Assembly: GCF_937958975.1 (NCBI RefSeq)
Contig: NZ_CALGRE010000036.1
Span: 67,260-131,259 of the forward strand
DNA length: 64,000 nucleotides
Reading direction: 5' to 3'
Source of the DNA: an uncultured Eubacterium sp.
GTDB lineage: Bacteria; Bacillota; Clostridia; Lachnospirales; Lachnospiraceae
Shown: one piece after another, positions 9,353 to 18,419 of the stretch
Layout of the letters: each line of letters begins with the position of its first letter
How positions within the stretch are numbered: the first letter of the stretch is position 1
The notes under the pieces: generated by a model
What the model saw: the letters and a program-made list of their open reading frames with translations, nothing else
The model's database searches: none
What the model was told of the DNA's origin: nothing
Made by a program: the position numbers and the translations under genes

Positions 9353-10090
9353 TTACCTTTCCTGAAAATTAATGTTATTTTTCTTTGCATACTGTTCCGA
9401 AGTAGAACCTTTGGCCGCAATAATTGTTACATCTTTACAATTCTCAAAAATATTATTTTCTAAAAATTGTACATTGTCATTATTGATATATACAGTTTTT
9501 AATGAACTGTCATCTGCAAACACCTGACCTTCCATACTTACTTTACCTATTCCAAATTTAACACGTTCTATGCTTTCGCTCATACAAAAAACACCAACAC
9601 CAATCTCTTTTAACGAATCAGGCAACTCTATCTCAATCAATGCAGTCTCTGAAAAAGCCATATCTTCAATACGTTCAAGCGAACTATTAAACTGTACTTT
9701 TGCTAATGACTTACAATTTGTAAATGCAAAGTCTTTAATGACTTTAATATTCTGTCCCATGCTCACCTCTTTGATGTTGGAATAGGCAAATGCATTTTTC
9801 TCTATTTCTACAACTTTTTTTCCCTCATACTCATCAGGAATATCAATAATCTCCGCCTCTCCCAAATAACTTTCTATTGTGTAACAATCATCGTCTTCCT
9901 CTGACACTCCATAGCTAAACTCTTCCGGCTTTGACCTTATTTTTTCTTCAGACACATTATTAAGACTTTCTTCCTCTTTGTTATATTCTATATTCTCTGT
10001 TTCATTTACACCTTTCTCCTGTGTACCGCTATTACCACATCCACTAAAAATGAAAGCTCCAATTGTTAATAAAATAAATAATTTTCTCAT
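9353..10090 (-). CDS. BspA-type leucine-rich repeat lipoprotein
   Basis: A lipoprotein signal is clear: MRKLFILLTIGAFIFSGCGN, with the lipobox Cys at residue 18. A Glu/Asn-rich linker follows (about 20-75), then BspA/LRR_5-type repeats (about 85-215) with the pattern I..NAFA.S.IKEV / I.DFAFTNCKSLAKVQF / IEDMAFSETALIEIELP. Such repeats mediate surface binding in many gut Clostridia and Bacteroides. It is encoded inside the tad operon between the DUF5702-like protein and a pseudopilin, so it may be a pilus-linked surface protein. Confidence 0.88.
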   Translation of the reverse strand: MRKLFILLTIGAFIFSGCGNSGTQEKGVNETENIEYNKEEESLNNVSEEKIRSKPEEFSYGVSEEDDDCYTIESYLGEAEIIDIPDEYEGKKVVEIEKNAFAYSNIKEVSMGQNIKVIKDFAFTNCKSLAKVQFNSSLERIEDMAFSETALIEIELPDSLKEIGVGVFCMSESIERVKFGIGKVSMEGQVFADDSSLKTVYINNDNVQFLENNIFENCKDVTIIAAKGSTSEQYAKKNNINFQER

Positions 10091-10099
10091 ATTCGCCTC

Positions 10100-13000
10100 C
10101 TAATATCCTGCTATATTTTTATATTCATAATCACATAAAGTGTTAAATTGAAAAGAATTCTCCCCTTGATTTATCTCTAAATCCAATAGTAGTGGTTTGA
10201 TGCGAATAGACGATTTTATCTGATAATAAACAACCGACTTGTTTAATCGATAATTTTTATTATCTGTAATCTTTTGCATATCCGTCTGTACCACATCGGC
10301 TATTCGTTTATACACCTGATTTTCTGACGAAGAGCTTAATTTTATAAACACAAATAAAGAAATATAATCACTATATTGGGGCATAAATGTCCCTTTTGCT
10401 CTTGTATTTTTATTGGTTTCTGCTCCATTTTCTCTAGAAAACGAAATCGCCAACTCATCTTTATCTTTTATCAGTTTTACTCCCATTCCCGCTCTTAGGC
10501 AAAGTAAATCATGTGTCGTTTCTGCCACAGTTATAACCAGGCAAATGGCAAGCTTTATTAAGCTTTCGGGAATTACCCCATAGGTAGCCGCAGATATTGC
10601 ATTCGCTATTGATATGACTAACCTATCCTTCCAATACTTTTGAAAGACCGGGGCAATATTAAATGCATATCTCAATAAAAAGATTCTTCCATACGCATTT
10701 GCTTTATTGATTGCATTGGTGTTGCCATATAATATATATTCCACTTCTCCTAAATAGTCATAATGATTATCTGCATTTATCATCTGGTTTGTTAACGATT
10801 TGTTATATCGAAACGTTTTATCCGGATTCTTCTCAAATTCATCTTCTGATAATGCCCGATATTTTCCAATATAATTTGTCAGAGTAACCGTCTCATTTTT
10901 ATCTGCATAATAATTATATTTTCCCTCATTGACAAAAGTGTCATAGCTGAACATATTCATAATATAATCTGTGGTATATAAATTATCTCGAAATCTCTTT
11001 CCCAGATTTTCCAGACCACTTAGTATTCCGTCACTAAAAAGAGTAGAAATAAAACTTGTCACTGCCGATAATTGTGCAGTCTTTTCTTCTTCTTCAGAAC
11101 CATTTCCATCGGACGGCAGTCCATCTAATCCTTTTATTTCATTGGAGCTTTTTCCCACCTCACTATCATCATAATCACTTTTTTCTGAATCATCTTTATA
11201 CTCATCATACGCATCTTCTGCCTCATCCTCTGTCATATCACCATCTTGATTTTTAAACTTTTCTTTCATCCAGCGATATAAATCCGGCGGGTTCACTCTA
11301 TCAATATCCGGATTATTTGTTGTTGAGAGATTTATATTTCTGGAACCCTCACTAAATTGAAAACTACTCTCTGCATAGGATGATAACTCTGCTGTTTTAA
11401 TAGAAATTCTATTTTTATTTATCCCGGATTTTGAAATAAAAATAGAAAGATTTTCTATTTTTTTTAATTGATTTCCATTATATTTGGTAGAATTAATATT
11501 TGAGTAAACTGTTTCTATCAGTTCCTTTATCTTATCTACCCTATCTGATAATTCTTTTATATTGCTATCCTTTAATACCTCATCAATAATCTTCTTTTCA
11601 TCTTTCAAGTCATCGGCATTATCACTTATCATTTCACTATCTGTATTCTCCAATGCTTTGGTTTTATCATCCCATTCCTGAAAGCTCTCTTTTAATCTTT
11701 TAATCAGTCCGGAATTGCTATCTCCCAGTTCTCTTAAATATTTATTCGCCTCTTTTAAATATTTTTTTGCTTTTTTAAATTTATTGTAATATTCTTTTGA
11801 TTTACTACAGATTTCATCAATTTTGCTTTCTGCTTCTGAGGTTTTAATAGTTCCTACATCTCCCTCCGTTCCTCCTGTTCCAATATCCAGCGACGCATTT
11901 CCATTTACCGCCTGTTCTGAAATATCTTTTAATCTCAGAGAAACTTTTCCATAAAATCCATCTGTATCAAAATCCTTTGCCAAATTTTTGTATATTCCTG
12001 CCAGACTGAAATTTTGTCTCCCATTAATAGAGTCACTAATAGATTTTGTCCCGACATAATCACTTCTTCCAAGATAATTAGTTATTTCCATATAATTGCC
12101 AATTGTTATTTGTTGTGTCTGATTTGTATTCTGACATGCATTATTAAATAACCAATATGCTCTACCCATTTGCTTCGCAGACCGTATATAATTTGTATAT
12201 TTGTTATAATTATCATTAATTAACGCTATCGACTGTGCCCAATATTGAGTTTTATAAACACTGCTGTCATATGCGTTATAATTCCATACATAACTATCTA
12301 TACTTTTTTTATCTCTAATATAATTTGATATTGCTGAAATAAGATTATTTGCCCGTAACTGCACATCACGTTTTTTTGCCTTATTATTTGTAGTATATTT
12401 AACATCCGTGTGATAATCCGAATCATTGAATTGACTTACTTTATACTTAATATTTTCCGGACTAAAAACACCAAGCCCGGACGTATTTATCAAATCATGC
12501 ACTACTTTTTTATGTATCTTTTTATATTGATTTTTAAACTCTCTTGAAATATTGCCTTTTACTTCTCTAATATATTCATTTGTTATATTCAGTCTATTAT
12601 ATTTTCTTAATGCATCGTAAATTTGTTTTAATTTCTTTAATAGTTCATTTTCAGCTTCATAATACTTTTGTTTCGCCTTTGTCACCTCAGCCTCAGCCTT
12701 TGCAGCTTTCGAACTTGCAGCTACCTGTTTTATCGTATTAATAAGTCCTGAAGCTAAATCTATTGGTGCCCTATATTTCATAAATTCTACAATCTGCTGT
12801 TTTACCAAAGCAGGATTTGCCAGATTACCGTTTGAAACTTCGTTGATTTCTACATCATTTGCTTCAATGGCTAATAAGTCCGCAATATCTGAGTCTTTTT
12901 CAAACATCTGTTCAAGCCTTCCAAGGATACCTTCTGTCTCCGAATTATCTATTCCCTGTGATTTCAAAGCATCTACAAAGTATTGTTTCACTAAAGTTTT

Positions 13001-13234
13001 TAAATCTTCGGTATTTTGACAAGAGCCAAGCAAACCAAAAAAATTATTTAAATCCATATCATACTCTGTCAGCATTGTATTTAATGCCAGATTTCCTGCT
13101 GAATCTACTACCGGCTTCGCCAGCTGTACTCTGCTTACATCTACAAACAGACTACATATTGTAATTGTCGGAACTAATATAATAACTAAAAAAACAGTTA
13201 CGGCTCCTCTTTGTTTTTTGAATAAATTAAGCAA
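10100..13234 (-). CDS. Large DUF5702-like Tad-associated protein
   Basis: The 1044-residue protein opens with a pseudopilin-like leader and helix, FKKQRGAVTVFLVIILVPTI, closely like the two TadE proteins, so it may be processed by the same peptidase. The body is long, charged and coiled-coil rich (Lys/Glu runs at about residues 170-230 and 480-590), with an acidic stretch at about 660-720 (GDMTEDEAEDAYDEYKDD) and a hydrophobic segment at about 895-925. I recall such proteins as DUF5702 in clostridial tad loci; the family was not searched. Length and position suggest a pilus tip, scaffold or surface component. No enzymatic motif is visible. Confidence 0.75.
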   Translation of the reverse strand: MLNLFKKQRGAVTVFLVIILVPTITICSLFVDVSRVQLAKPVVDSAGNLALNTMLTEYDMDLNNFFGLLGSCQNTEDLKTLVKQYFVDALKSQGIDNSETEGILGRLEQMFEKDSDIADLLAIEANDVEINEVSNGNLANPALVKQQIVEFMKYRAPIDLASGLINTIKQVAASSKAAKAEAEVTKAKQKYYEAENELLKKLKQIYDALRKYNRLNITNEYIREVKGNISREFKNQYKKIHKKVVHDLINTSGLGVFSPENIKYKVSQFNDSDYHTDVKYTTNNKAKKRDVQLRANNLISAISNYIRDKKSIDSYVWNYNAYDSSVYKTQYWAQSIALINDNYNKYTNYIRSAKQMGRAYWLFNNACQNTNQTQQITIGNYMEITNYLGRSDYVGTKSISDSINGRQNFSLAGIYKNLAKDFDTDGFYGKVSLRLKDISEQAVNGNASLDIGTGGTEGDVGTIKTSEAESKIDEICSKSKEYYNKFKKAKKYLKEANKYLRELGDSNSGLIKRLKESFQEWDDKTKALENTDSEMISDNADDLKDEKKIIDEVLKDSNIKELSDRVDKIKELIETVYSNINSTKYNGNQLKKIENLSIFISKSGINKNRISIKTAELSSYAESSFQFSEGSRNINLSTTNNPDIDRVNPPDLYRWMKEKFKNQDGDMTEDEAEDAYDEYKDDSEKSDYDDSEVGKSSNEIKGLDGLPSDGNGSEEEEKTAQLSAVTSFISTLFSDGILSGLENLGKRFRDNLYTTDYIMNMFSYDTFVNEGKYNYYADKNETVTLTNYIGKYRALSEDEFEKNPDKTFRYNKSLTNQMINADNHYDYLGEVEYILYGNTNAINKANAYGRIFLLRYAFNIAPVFQKYWKDRLVISIANAISAATYGVIPESLIKLAICLVITVAETTHDLLCLRAGMGVKLIKDKDELAISFSRENGAETNKNTRAKGTFMPQYSDYISLFVFIKLSSSSENQVYKRIADVVQTDMQKITDNKNYRLNKSVVYYQIKSSIRIKPLLLDLEINQGENSFQFNTLCDYEYKNIAGY

Positions 13235-13264
13235 TTTTGCACCTCATTTTTTTCTTTTCAAATT

Positions 13265-13861
13265 TTAATCAAAAAAATCTTTTACTTTTTTTATGGCATC
13301 CTGTATTTTTTTATTAGACTGTATAAAATCCTTTGCCATATTAATATTATGAATAAACTCAGCCGGGTCCGATACCGGAACCTCCTCATAAGCTGACATT
13401 GTTGACAATTTTATTTTCGTGCCAAGCAGAGTTATCGGAAACTCAATATTATATTTGGCTTCCACCTCAAAATTACTGTATATAATATAATTTGTATATT
13501 TGGCTGTTACATTCATATTTTTGGGCTGCATTCCCTTAAAAAATCCCGCCCCTTTTGATTTCTCTTCTATTTTTGAAATCACCTTTAATTCTATATCATT
13601 CATAGAACCAAAATTACGGTAAGGCTTGATATCCATATCTCCTGTACTTCTGGAAACACTGCCACGACTCACAACTCCATCAAATAAAGGGTCTGCACAC
13701 TGCTGTGCTCCCCACTGGGCATAACTTGAAACATAGTTATCGATTCTTGACCTTTGGTAAAAAACATTTCCATAGAAAATGATTAAAAACACAACAAAAA
13801 ATACAATTGGGAAAACAATCGTAGCTTCCACGATTAAGACTGCTCCCTTTTCTTTTTTCAT
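13265..13861 (-). CDS. TadE-like pseudopilin 1
   Basis: The 198-residue protein has the TadE signature: a short basic leader and KEKGAVLIVEATIVFPIV, followed by a hydrophobic helix to about residue 30. The Gly-Ala-Val-Leu-Ile-Val-Glu-Ala pattern is the presumed prepilin peptidase site. The rest is a soluble alpha/beta domain. It is directly downstream of the major pilin gene, separated by a hairpin that may reduce its expression relative to the pilin. Confidence 0.82.
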   Translation of the reverse strand: MKKEKGAVLIVEATIVFPIVFFVVFLIIFYGNVFYQRSRIDNYVSSYAQWGAQQCADPLFDGVVSRGSVSRSTGDMDIKPYRNFGSMNDIELKVISKIEEKSKGAGFFKGMQPKNMNVTAKYTNYIIYSNFEVEAKYNIEFPITLLGTKIKLSTMSAYEEVPVSDPAEFIHNINMAKDFIQSNKKIQDAIKKVKDFFD

Positions 13862-13878
13862 AACTTATCTCCTCTGAA

Positions 13879-13905
13879 TAAGGGGTGTGTTAAATACACC
13901 CCTTA
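13879..13905 (-). terminator. Intercistronic hairpin after flp
   Basis: A perfect 10-bp stem (TAAGGGGTGT / ACACCCCTTA) with a 7-base loop lies between the pilin stop and the next gene. It lacks a run of T downstream on the minus strand, so it is more likely a partial terminator or mRNA-stabilising structure than a full stop. That would fit a pilin made in excess of its assembly proteins. Confidence 0.6.
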
Positions 13906-13925
13906 CTGCTTAGTAATACACTTTT

Positions 13926-14156
13926 TTATTTCAATCCGTCAATTGCCTCTGTTCCATTTGAAGTTAACTTGCCAAATAAAGTTGTAACCAATTTTCCAAG
14001 CTCTTCTTTAAACACTAGCGCAATTGCAATAGCAACTGCAATTAATACAATAATTGCCACTACATTTACTTCCCCACTTTCTTTATGTAAGAAATCTGAA
14101 ATGCAACCCTTTACTTTGTCTTTGACTAATGCACCTTTGATGAATAACATATCCAT
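13926..14156 (-). CDS. flp: Flp-family type IVb major pilin
   Basis: The 76-residue protein is the likely pilus subunit. A leader of about 31 residues ends at HKESG, followed by EVNVVAIIVLIAVAIAIALV, the N-terminal helix typical of Flp1-like pilins of Firmicutes. The rest is a short amphipathic tail (KEELGKLVTTLFGKL). Cleavage after the Gly by the A24 peptidase encoded downstream would give a mature pilin of about 45 residues. It has a good AGGAGG site close to the ATG. It lies between tadC and the TadE genes as in other Tad loci. Confidence 0.9.
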   Translation of the reverse strand: MDMLFIKGALVKDKVKGCISDFLHKESGEVNVVAIIVLIAVAIAIALVFKEELGKLVTTLFGKLTSNGTEAIDGLK

Positions 14157-14186
14157 TTTCTTTCCTCCTTTTAATAAATTTTTATA

Positions 14187-15059
14187 TTAAATACCTAAAT
14201 TTCCAAAAATAGGTACCAATATCATTATCAAAATACCGATAAACATTAAAAATATCGGTATCATAAGCTGTGATGCAGCCTTCTCAGCCTTTTGCCTTAC
14301 GTTCGACTGTTTTAACTGCCAAACTTCTTTGCTCTGTTGTTGCAACATAATTACAAGCTCTGAATTACCTTTTGTAACCCCCTGTGTAATCGTTGATACA
14401 AACTTTTTTATTTCCGGAATAATACACCTGTTTCCAAACAAAAAATATGCCCCCACTTCCGAAACCCCATTATTCATATCTTCCACAGCTTTCTGCATTT
14501 CTTTATATATTGTAGTTTCGCCGGCATATGCCGTTTCAATCCACGCTTCTTTTAAAATCATTCCTGCATTCGTTAACAGCGCTAATTTTGACACCACGTC
14601 AGAAAAATCACTCAGCATCTCATCTGAACGTTTTTTTATCTTTTTATTTGTTGTATCTCCAAAATAGTAATAACAAAGTCCTGCCATCCCTGCTATTAAC
14701 AGCAATCCCATCAATGAGCCACTGATTCCATACATTACAAACGCTAAAACAAAAACAATAGAAGCTATAGTTATCTTTTGGGCATATGCTGTTCTGATAT
14801 AAAAATCAGCAAACTTTTTATCATATAAAATTTCAATTTCCTTTCGTAATTTCCTATCTTTTTTAGATTTATAATCATAATGAATCATTTCCATAATTCC
14901 ATAACCAAATCCATACAAATCTTTAAAAATATACTCTTTTTCATCTAAACTTGAAAATAATTCGGAATATTTTAAACCTCTAAAAAAGAAAACTAACCAT
15001 ATAATCAATACAATATATCCCAAAGCTATAATCATATAATCCATTCCTGTCAAAAACAT
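14187..15059 (-). CDS. tadC: Tad pilus inner-membrane platform protein TadC
   Basis: This 290-residue type II secretion F-domain protein has three or four membrane helices: one at the N-terminus, a pair around residues 95-135, and one at the end (about 268-288, LMIPIFLMFIGILIMILVP). The cytoplasmic part between the pair and the last helix is the T2SSF fold. With TadB it forms the membrane platform on which CpaF acts. AGGAGATAGATT precedes the ATG. Confidence 0.87.
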   Translation of the reverse strand: MFLTGMDYMIIALGYIVLIIWLVFFFRGLKYSELFSSLDEKEYIFKDLYGFGYGIMEMIHYDYKSKKDRKLRKEIEILYDKKFADFYIRTAYAQKITIASIVFVLAFVMYGISGSLMGLLLIAGMAGLCYYYFGDTTNKKIKKRSDEMLSDFSDVVSKLALLTNAGMILKEAWIETAYAGETTIYKEMQKAVEDMNNGVSEVGAYFLFGNRCIIPEIKKFVSTITQGVTKGNSELVIMLQQQSKEVWQLKQSNVRQKAEKAASQLMIPIFLMFIGILIMILVPIFGNLGI

Positions 15060-15069
15060 AATCTATCTC

Positions 15070-15927
15070 CTAAACTTTAATATCTAATATGGACTTTCCT
15101 AAGAAATATGAAATAACAAAAATTACAACTCCAATTGTTGTAGATAACACGCCAATTCCCGTAGAAAAATTTGCTCCAAAGTCACCACTCATAAGCTTGA
15201 TGATTCCCACGATACCGACAGGCATAACTGTCATCATATTCTGTTCCCTTTTATTAGAAGACACCATTGATTTAATATCTTCTTCAATCTCCATTTTTTC
15301 TGAGATAATTTCATGCGTGTTTCGTATAATATCTTTTATATTTCCACCTTTTCTATAAGACAATTTAAAAACGTTTGCGAAACTCTTTATATCATCAATA
15401 CCGCTTCTCACTCCCAAATCCATTAACGCATCTTCTATATCAATATTATTTCGTATGCTTTCTAAAATCACTTCTAACTCCCTGATTATATAAGCATCTT
15501 CATCATATTGAACTTTTAAGTCCTCATATACATTAATAAAAGAATCTGTTACATTCATTCCCGCATTTAAAGAAGTTGTCAAAGAATCTAACATATCTCT
15601 AAATTGTATTCTTAGCTTGTTTACAGACTTTTCCTGTAGCTTCTCTGTTCTGATTGGTATATAAAATTTTGCTGCTAATAATCCTACCAGAGAACAGATA
15701 ATTATATTTAAAACATATGTTGCAGTAGTCGGATTCCCATATTCATCTTTTGCCAGCCCTCCATAAAACAAATACGCAACGAAAGCACCTGTTGCAAATG
15801 CCAACAAGAAATATAGTATTTTTTCCTTTGGTGACATATAGTATACCTTATAGTTATATACGGCAGTATTTACTGCCGACATATAATATTGCGGTTCTCT
15901 TTCCTTCTTCTTATTTTTAGAAAACAT
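15070..15927 (-). CDS. tadB: Tad pilus inner-membrane platform protein TadB
   Basis: The 285-residue paralogue of TadC has a membrane pair at about residues 35-95, the T2SSF cytoplasmic domain (about 115-240; MLDSLTTSLNAGMNVTDSF and RKGGNIKDIIRNTHEII), and two terminal membrane helices. It partners TadC as the assembly platform for Flp pilin. It is directly downstream of cpaF with an 8-base gap and an AGGAGG ribosome site. Confidence 0.88.
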   Translation of the reverse strand: MFSKNKKKEREPQYYMSAVNTAVYNYKVYYMSPKEKILYFLLAFATGAFVAYLFYGGLAKDEYGNPTTATYVLNIIICSLVGLLAAKFYIPIRTEKLQEKSVNKLRIQFRDMLDSLTTSLNAGMNVTDSFINVYEDLKVQYDEDAYIIRELEVILESIRNNIDIEDALMDLGVRSGIDDIKSFANVFKLSYRKGGNIKDIIRNTHEIISEKMEIEEDIKSMVSSNKREQNMMTVMPVGIVGIIKLMSGDFGANFSTGIGVLSTTIGVVIFVISYFLGKSILDIKV

Positions 15928-15935
15928 GTGTCCTC

Positions 15936-17174
15936 CTAAATTTCTTTTTTTATTCCTGTTAACTGTAACTTATATATATTTTTCATTGGATTGTCCGTTC
16001 TTTTTAAACTTCCGGACACCTTTTCTAAGGTACTGTTTTCATCTTCTACAAACCGGTACAGCGGATTTAATATAATCTTTCCATTGTCATAACCTACTAC
16101 CTCTGTAATTTCCATTGTCTTTCTGGAATGGTCTCTAAGCCTTGAAAGATGAATAATAATGTCTACCGCAGAGGCAATCTGCTGCCTAATTGCTTCTAAT
16201 GGCAATCCCGCAGAACCTTGCAAAACCATTGTCTCTAAACGACTCAACATATCTTCTGTGGAGTTTGCATGTCCGGTAGACAAAGAACCATCATGTCCGG
16301 TATTCATAGCCTGTAGCATATCTAATGCTTCTCCACCACGCACCTCTCCAACCACAATTCTTTCCGGTCTCATACGAAGCGAGGATTTAATTAAATCCGT
16401 TATTGTAATGGCTCCTGCTCCCGCAGAGTTAGCATTTCTCGTCTCCATACTGACAAGATTTTCTACTCCTACAATCTGTAGTTCTGCTGAGTCTTCTATT
16501 GTTATTACTCGTTCATCTTTGGGTATATAATTTGATAAGGCATTAAGAAATGTAGTTTTTCCTGACCCCGTTCCCCCACTGATAAATATATTGTATTTTG
16601 CCTTTACCAGTAATTGTAGTTTTTCAGCTATTTCTTTTGTCAACGAACCATACTCTATTAATTTTTCTATCGTCATCGGTGTTTTTGAAAACTTTCGTAT
16701 TGTGAGCGTAGGACCGCATAAAGCAATGGGTGGTAATACAACATTTACACGAGAACCATCCGGAAGTCTGGTATCACAAATGGGATTTGCCTGATTTACC
16801 TCTCTTCCTGCCATTCCCACAATTCTCTGTATCACATCTTCAAGTCTCCTTTGACTCTCAAATTCTTTATCTAGTTTTTGTAACTTTCCACTTTTTTCTA
16901 TAAAAATATTTTTGGGACCATTAATCATAACTTCGGTTATCGTATCATCGCTAATAATACTATCTAACAATCCCAATCCTCTTATAGAGCTATATATTTG
17001 TCTGACAATTTCCACCCTGTCATCTATAGTACAATAAATTCCCCGCAACTTTGCAGCTACCAATTCTTCAACCTTTTCTTCCAGTTCTTCATCTGATAAT
17101 TTACTTAACGGAAAATTTTCTGTAACATAGGTTTTCATTTCATCGACAACTTTTTTCTGTAATTCTTCCTGCAT
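15936..17174 (-). CDS. cpaF: Tad pilus secretion ATPase CpaF/TadA
   Basis: The 412-residue hexameric ATPase powers Flp pilus assembly. Visible are Walker A GGTGSGKT (residues 200-207), the Asp-box VITIEDSAELQ, the Walker B-type region SSLRMRPERIVVGEVRGGEA, and the His-box STGHANS. The N-terminal part (about 1-100) is the usual helical N-terminal domain with SDDTITEVMINGP. It is a typical PulE/VirB11-superfamily protein of normal length, in the expected order tadZ-cpaF-tadB-tadC. GGAGG is placed 5 bases before the ATG. Confidence 0.95.
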   Translation of the reverse strand: MQEELQKKVVDEMKTYVTENFPLSKLSDEELEEKVEELVAAKLRGIYCTIDDRVEIVRQIYSSIRGLGLLDSIISDDTITEVMINGPKNIFIEKSGKLQKLDKEFESQRRLEDVIQRIVGMAGREVNQANPICDTRLPDGSRVNVVLPPIALCGPTLTIRKFSKTPMTIEKLIEYGSLTKEIAEKLQLLVKAKYNIFISGGTGSGKTTFLNALSNYIPKDERVITIEDSAELQIVGVENLVSMETRNANSAGAGAITITDLIKSSLRMRPERIVVGEVRGGEALDMLQAMNTGHDGSLSTGHANSTEDMLSRLETMVLQGSAGLPLEAIRQQIASAVDIIIHLSRLRDHSRKTMEITEVVGYDNGKIILNPLYRFVEDENSTLEKVSGSLKRTDNPMKNIYKLQLTGIKKEI

Positions 17175-17197
17175 GCAACCTCCATTTTCAACTAATT

Positions 17198-18265
17198 TTA
17201 TTCATTAATTTTTTCTAATAAATTGTCTCTACTTTCTAATTGCATTAATATCTGTTTTGTCGTAGCATGCTCAAACTTCGGAACACCTCCGATATTACTA
17301 ATTTCAATATCCTCCAAAATATTTCCTGTTTTATTACTAAATTTGTTATATATCAATTTCATTTTTGGGAGTATTCCAATATCATTTTTTTGTTCTATTA
17401 TTTTAATCGTTTCGTAAATTCTCATTAATTTTACATTTGAAATTTCACTGCCATCCCCAGTTAATACAATAATTGATGCTGTCTTAATTATTTCGGCAAA
17501 CAAGTCATTCATGATAAAATCAATATCCAAAACTATCAAATTATACTCTGCAGTTGTTCTTAATGTTTGAATCAAAGTTTTGAAATCATCAACTTTCATC
17601 TCTGCTATATCCATTGCCATTTCACTAGATTCATAAAAATAAACTCCTGACTGGTCTCTTTTTACAGCACTTTCCAGTTTTAAAGGAAGATTTGCTTTTT
17701 TACTCTTTATACAATATAGAATATCACTAAACGTAAGTGTTCCCTCACCCTCAAAAAAGTAGGTACTGCTTCCAAACTGTTCCAATTCTAAAAATAAGAC
17801 TTTTTTATTTTCTTTTGCCATTTTTCGTGCATATGATGCTGCAATTGAAGAACTCCCTACTCCACCACTCACACCACAAAATGCAATAATATTTGTACTA
17901 TTTTCTTCAAATTTTACTCCAGACATATTGATACTAATATCAGCAAATATTCCTAATATCTGTTTATATATCAATTCTACCTTTTGAAACTTACATATTG
18001 TCTTTATTCCCTTAATTTCTTCCACATTATTATTTTCAACAAAATAAACAAAACCACATCTCTTAGGAATTTTAGAAGAATCAATTTCAAAATTTTCATT
18101 TGCTATCAATACATCTATTTTCTTTTCTTCTAAAGACGATAAAGCAATTTCTATATCTGAGAAAGAATAAACCTCCAATTTATCCATATATTTGTTCATA
18201 AAAACTGTCGTTATTCTATTTAAATACGTTTTATCCCCATCCAATATGGCTACTCTTATCTTCAT
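17198..18265 (-). CDS. tadZ: TadZ/CpaE-like pilus localisation ATPase, degenerate Walker A
   Basis: First gene of the tad operon, 355 residues. I chose the ATG at 18265 because AGGAG lies 7 bases upstream; a longer frame to 18349 would run into the promoter. Residues 1-110 resemble a pseudo-receiver domain (RVAILDGDKTYL, VLIANENFE) and 120-355 a ParA/MinD fold (VLFLELEQFGSSTYFF, NLIVLDIDF). The nucleotide loop is CGVSGGVGSSS at 130-140: both lysines of the canonical KGGxGK[ST] motif are replaced by Ser. That suggests a scaffold that binds but may not hydrolyse ATP. TadZ proteins place the pilus machine, usually at a pole. Confidence 0.85.
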   Translation of the reverse strand: MKIRVAILDGDKTYLNRITTVFMNKYMDKLEVYSFSDIEIALSSLEEKKIDVLIANENFEIDSSKIPKRCGFVYFVENNNVEEIKGIKTICKFQKVELIYKQILGIFADISINMSGVKFEENSTNIIAFCGVSGGVGSSSIAASYARKMAKENKKVLFLELEQFGSSTYFFEGEGTLTFSDILYCIKSKKANLPLKLESAVKRDQSGVYFYESSEMAMDIAEMKVDDFKTLIQTLRTTAEYNLIVLDIDFIMNDLFAEIIKTASIIVLTGDGSEISNVKLMRIYETIKIIEQKNDIGILPKMKLIYNKFSNKTGNILEDIEISNIGGVPKFEHATTKQILMQLESRDNLLEKINE

Positions 18266-18320
18266 ACTTTCGCTCCTATGTTTCATCCTTTTTTCAACTT
18301 TATTCGACTTTATACGCCTT

Positions 18321-18349
18321 ATTATATAACTATATTTGATATTTTTCAA
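18321..18349 (-). promoter_or_regulatory. Promoter of the tad-kinase operon
   Basis: On the minus strand TTGAAA, a 17-base spacer and TATAAT form a good sigma-A promoter, about 55 bases before the tadZ ATG. The -35 box overlaps the perfect palindrome AACTATAGTT (18348-18357), which also occurs at 18410-18419. Confidence 0.75.
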
Positions 18350-18419
18350 CTATAGTTTTATTATTTGTATAAAAAATAAATATTTAGTTAAAACAAAAGT
18401 GCCACGATAAACTATAGTT
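18348..18419. promoter_or_regulatory. Two AACTATAGTT palindromes at the tad promoter
   Basis: The 10-base palindrome AACTATAGTT occurs at 18348-18357 (touching the -35 box) and at 18410-18419, centres 62 bases apart, close to six helical turns. This is a plausible paired operator for a dimeric repressor or activator. The binding protein is unknown. The second copy lies within the longer inverted repeat 18387-18468. Confidence 0.45.

Noticed and set aside
18265..18349. Longer start of the tadZ frame at 18349
   Set aside because: It would begin inside the promoter; the ATG at 18265 has AGGAG at a good distance.
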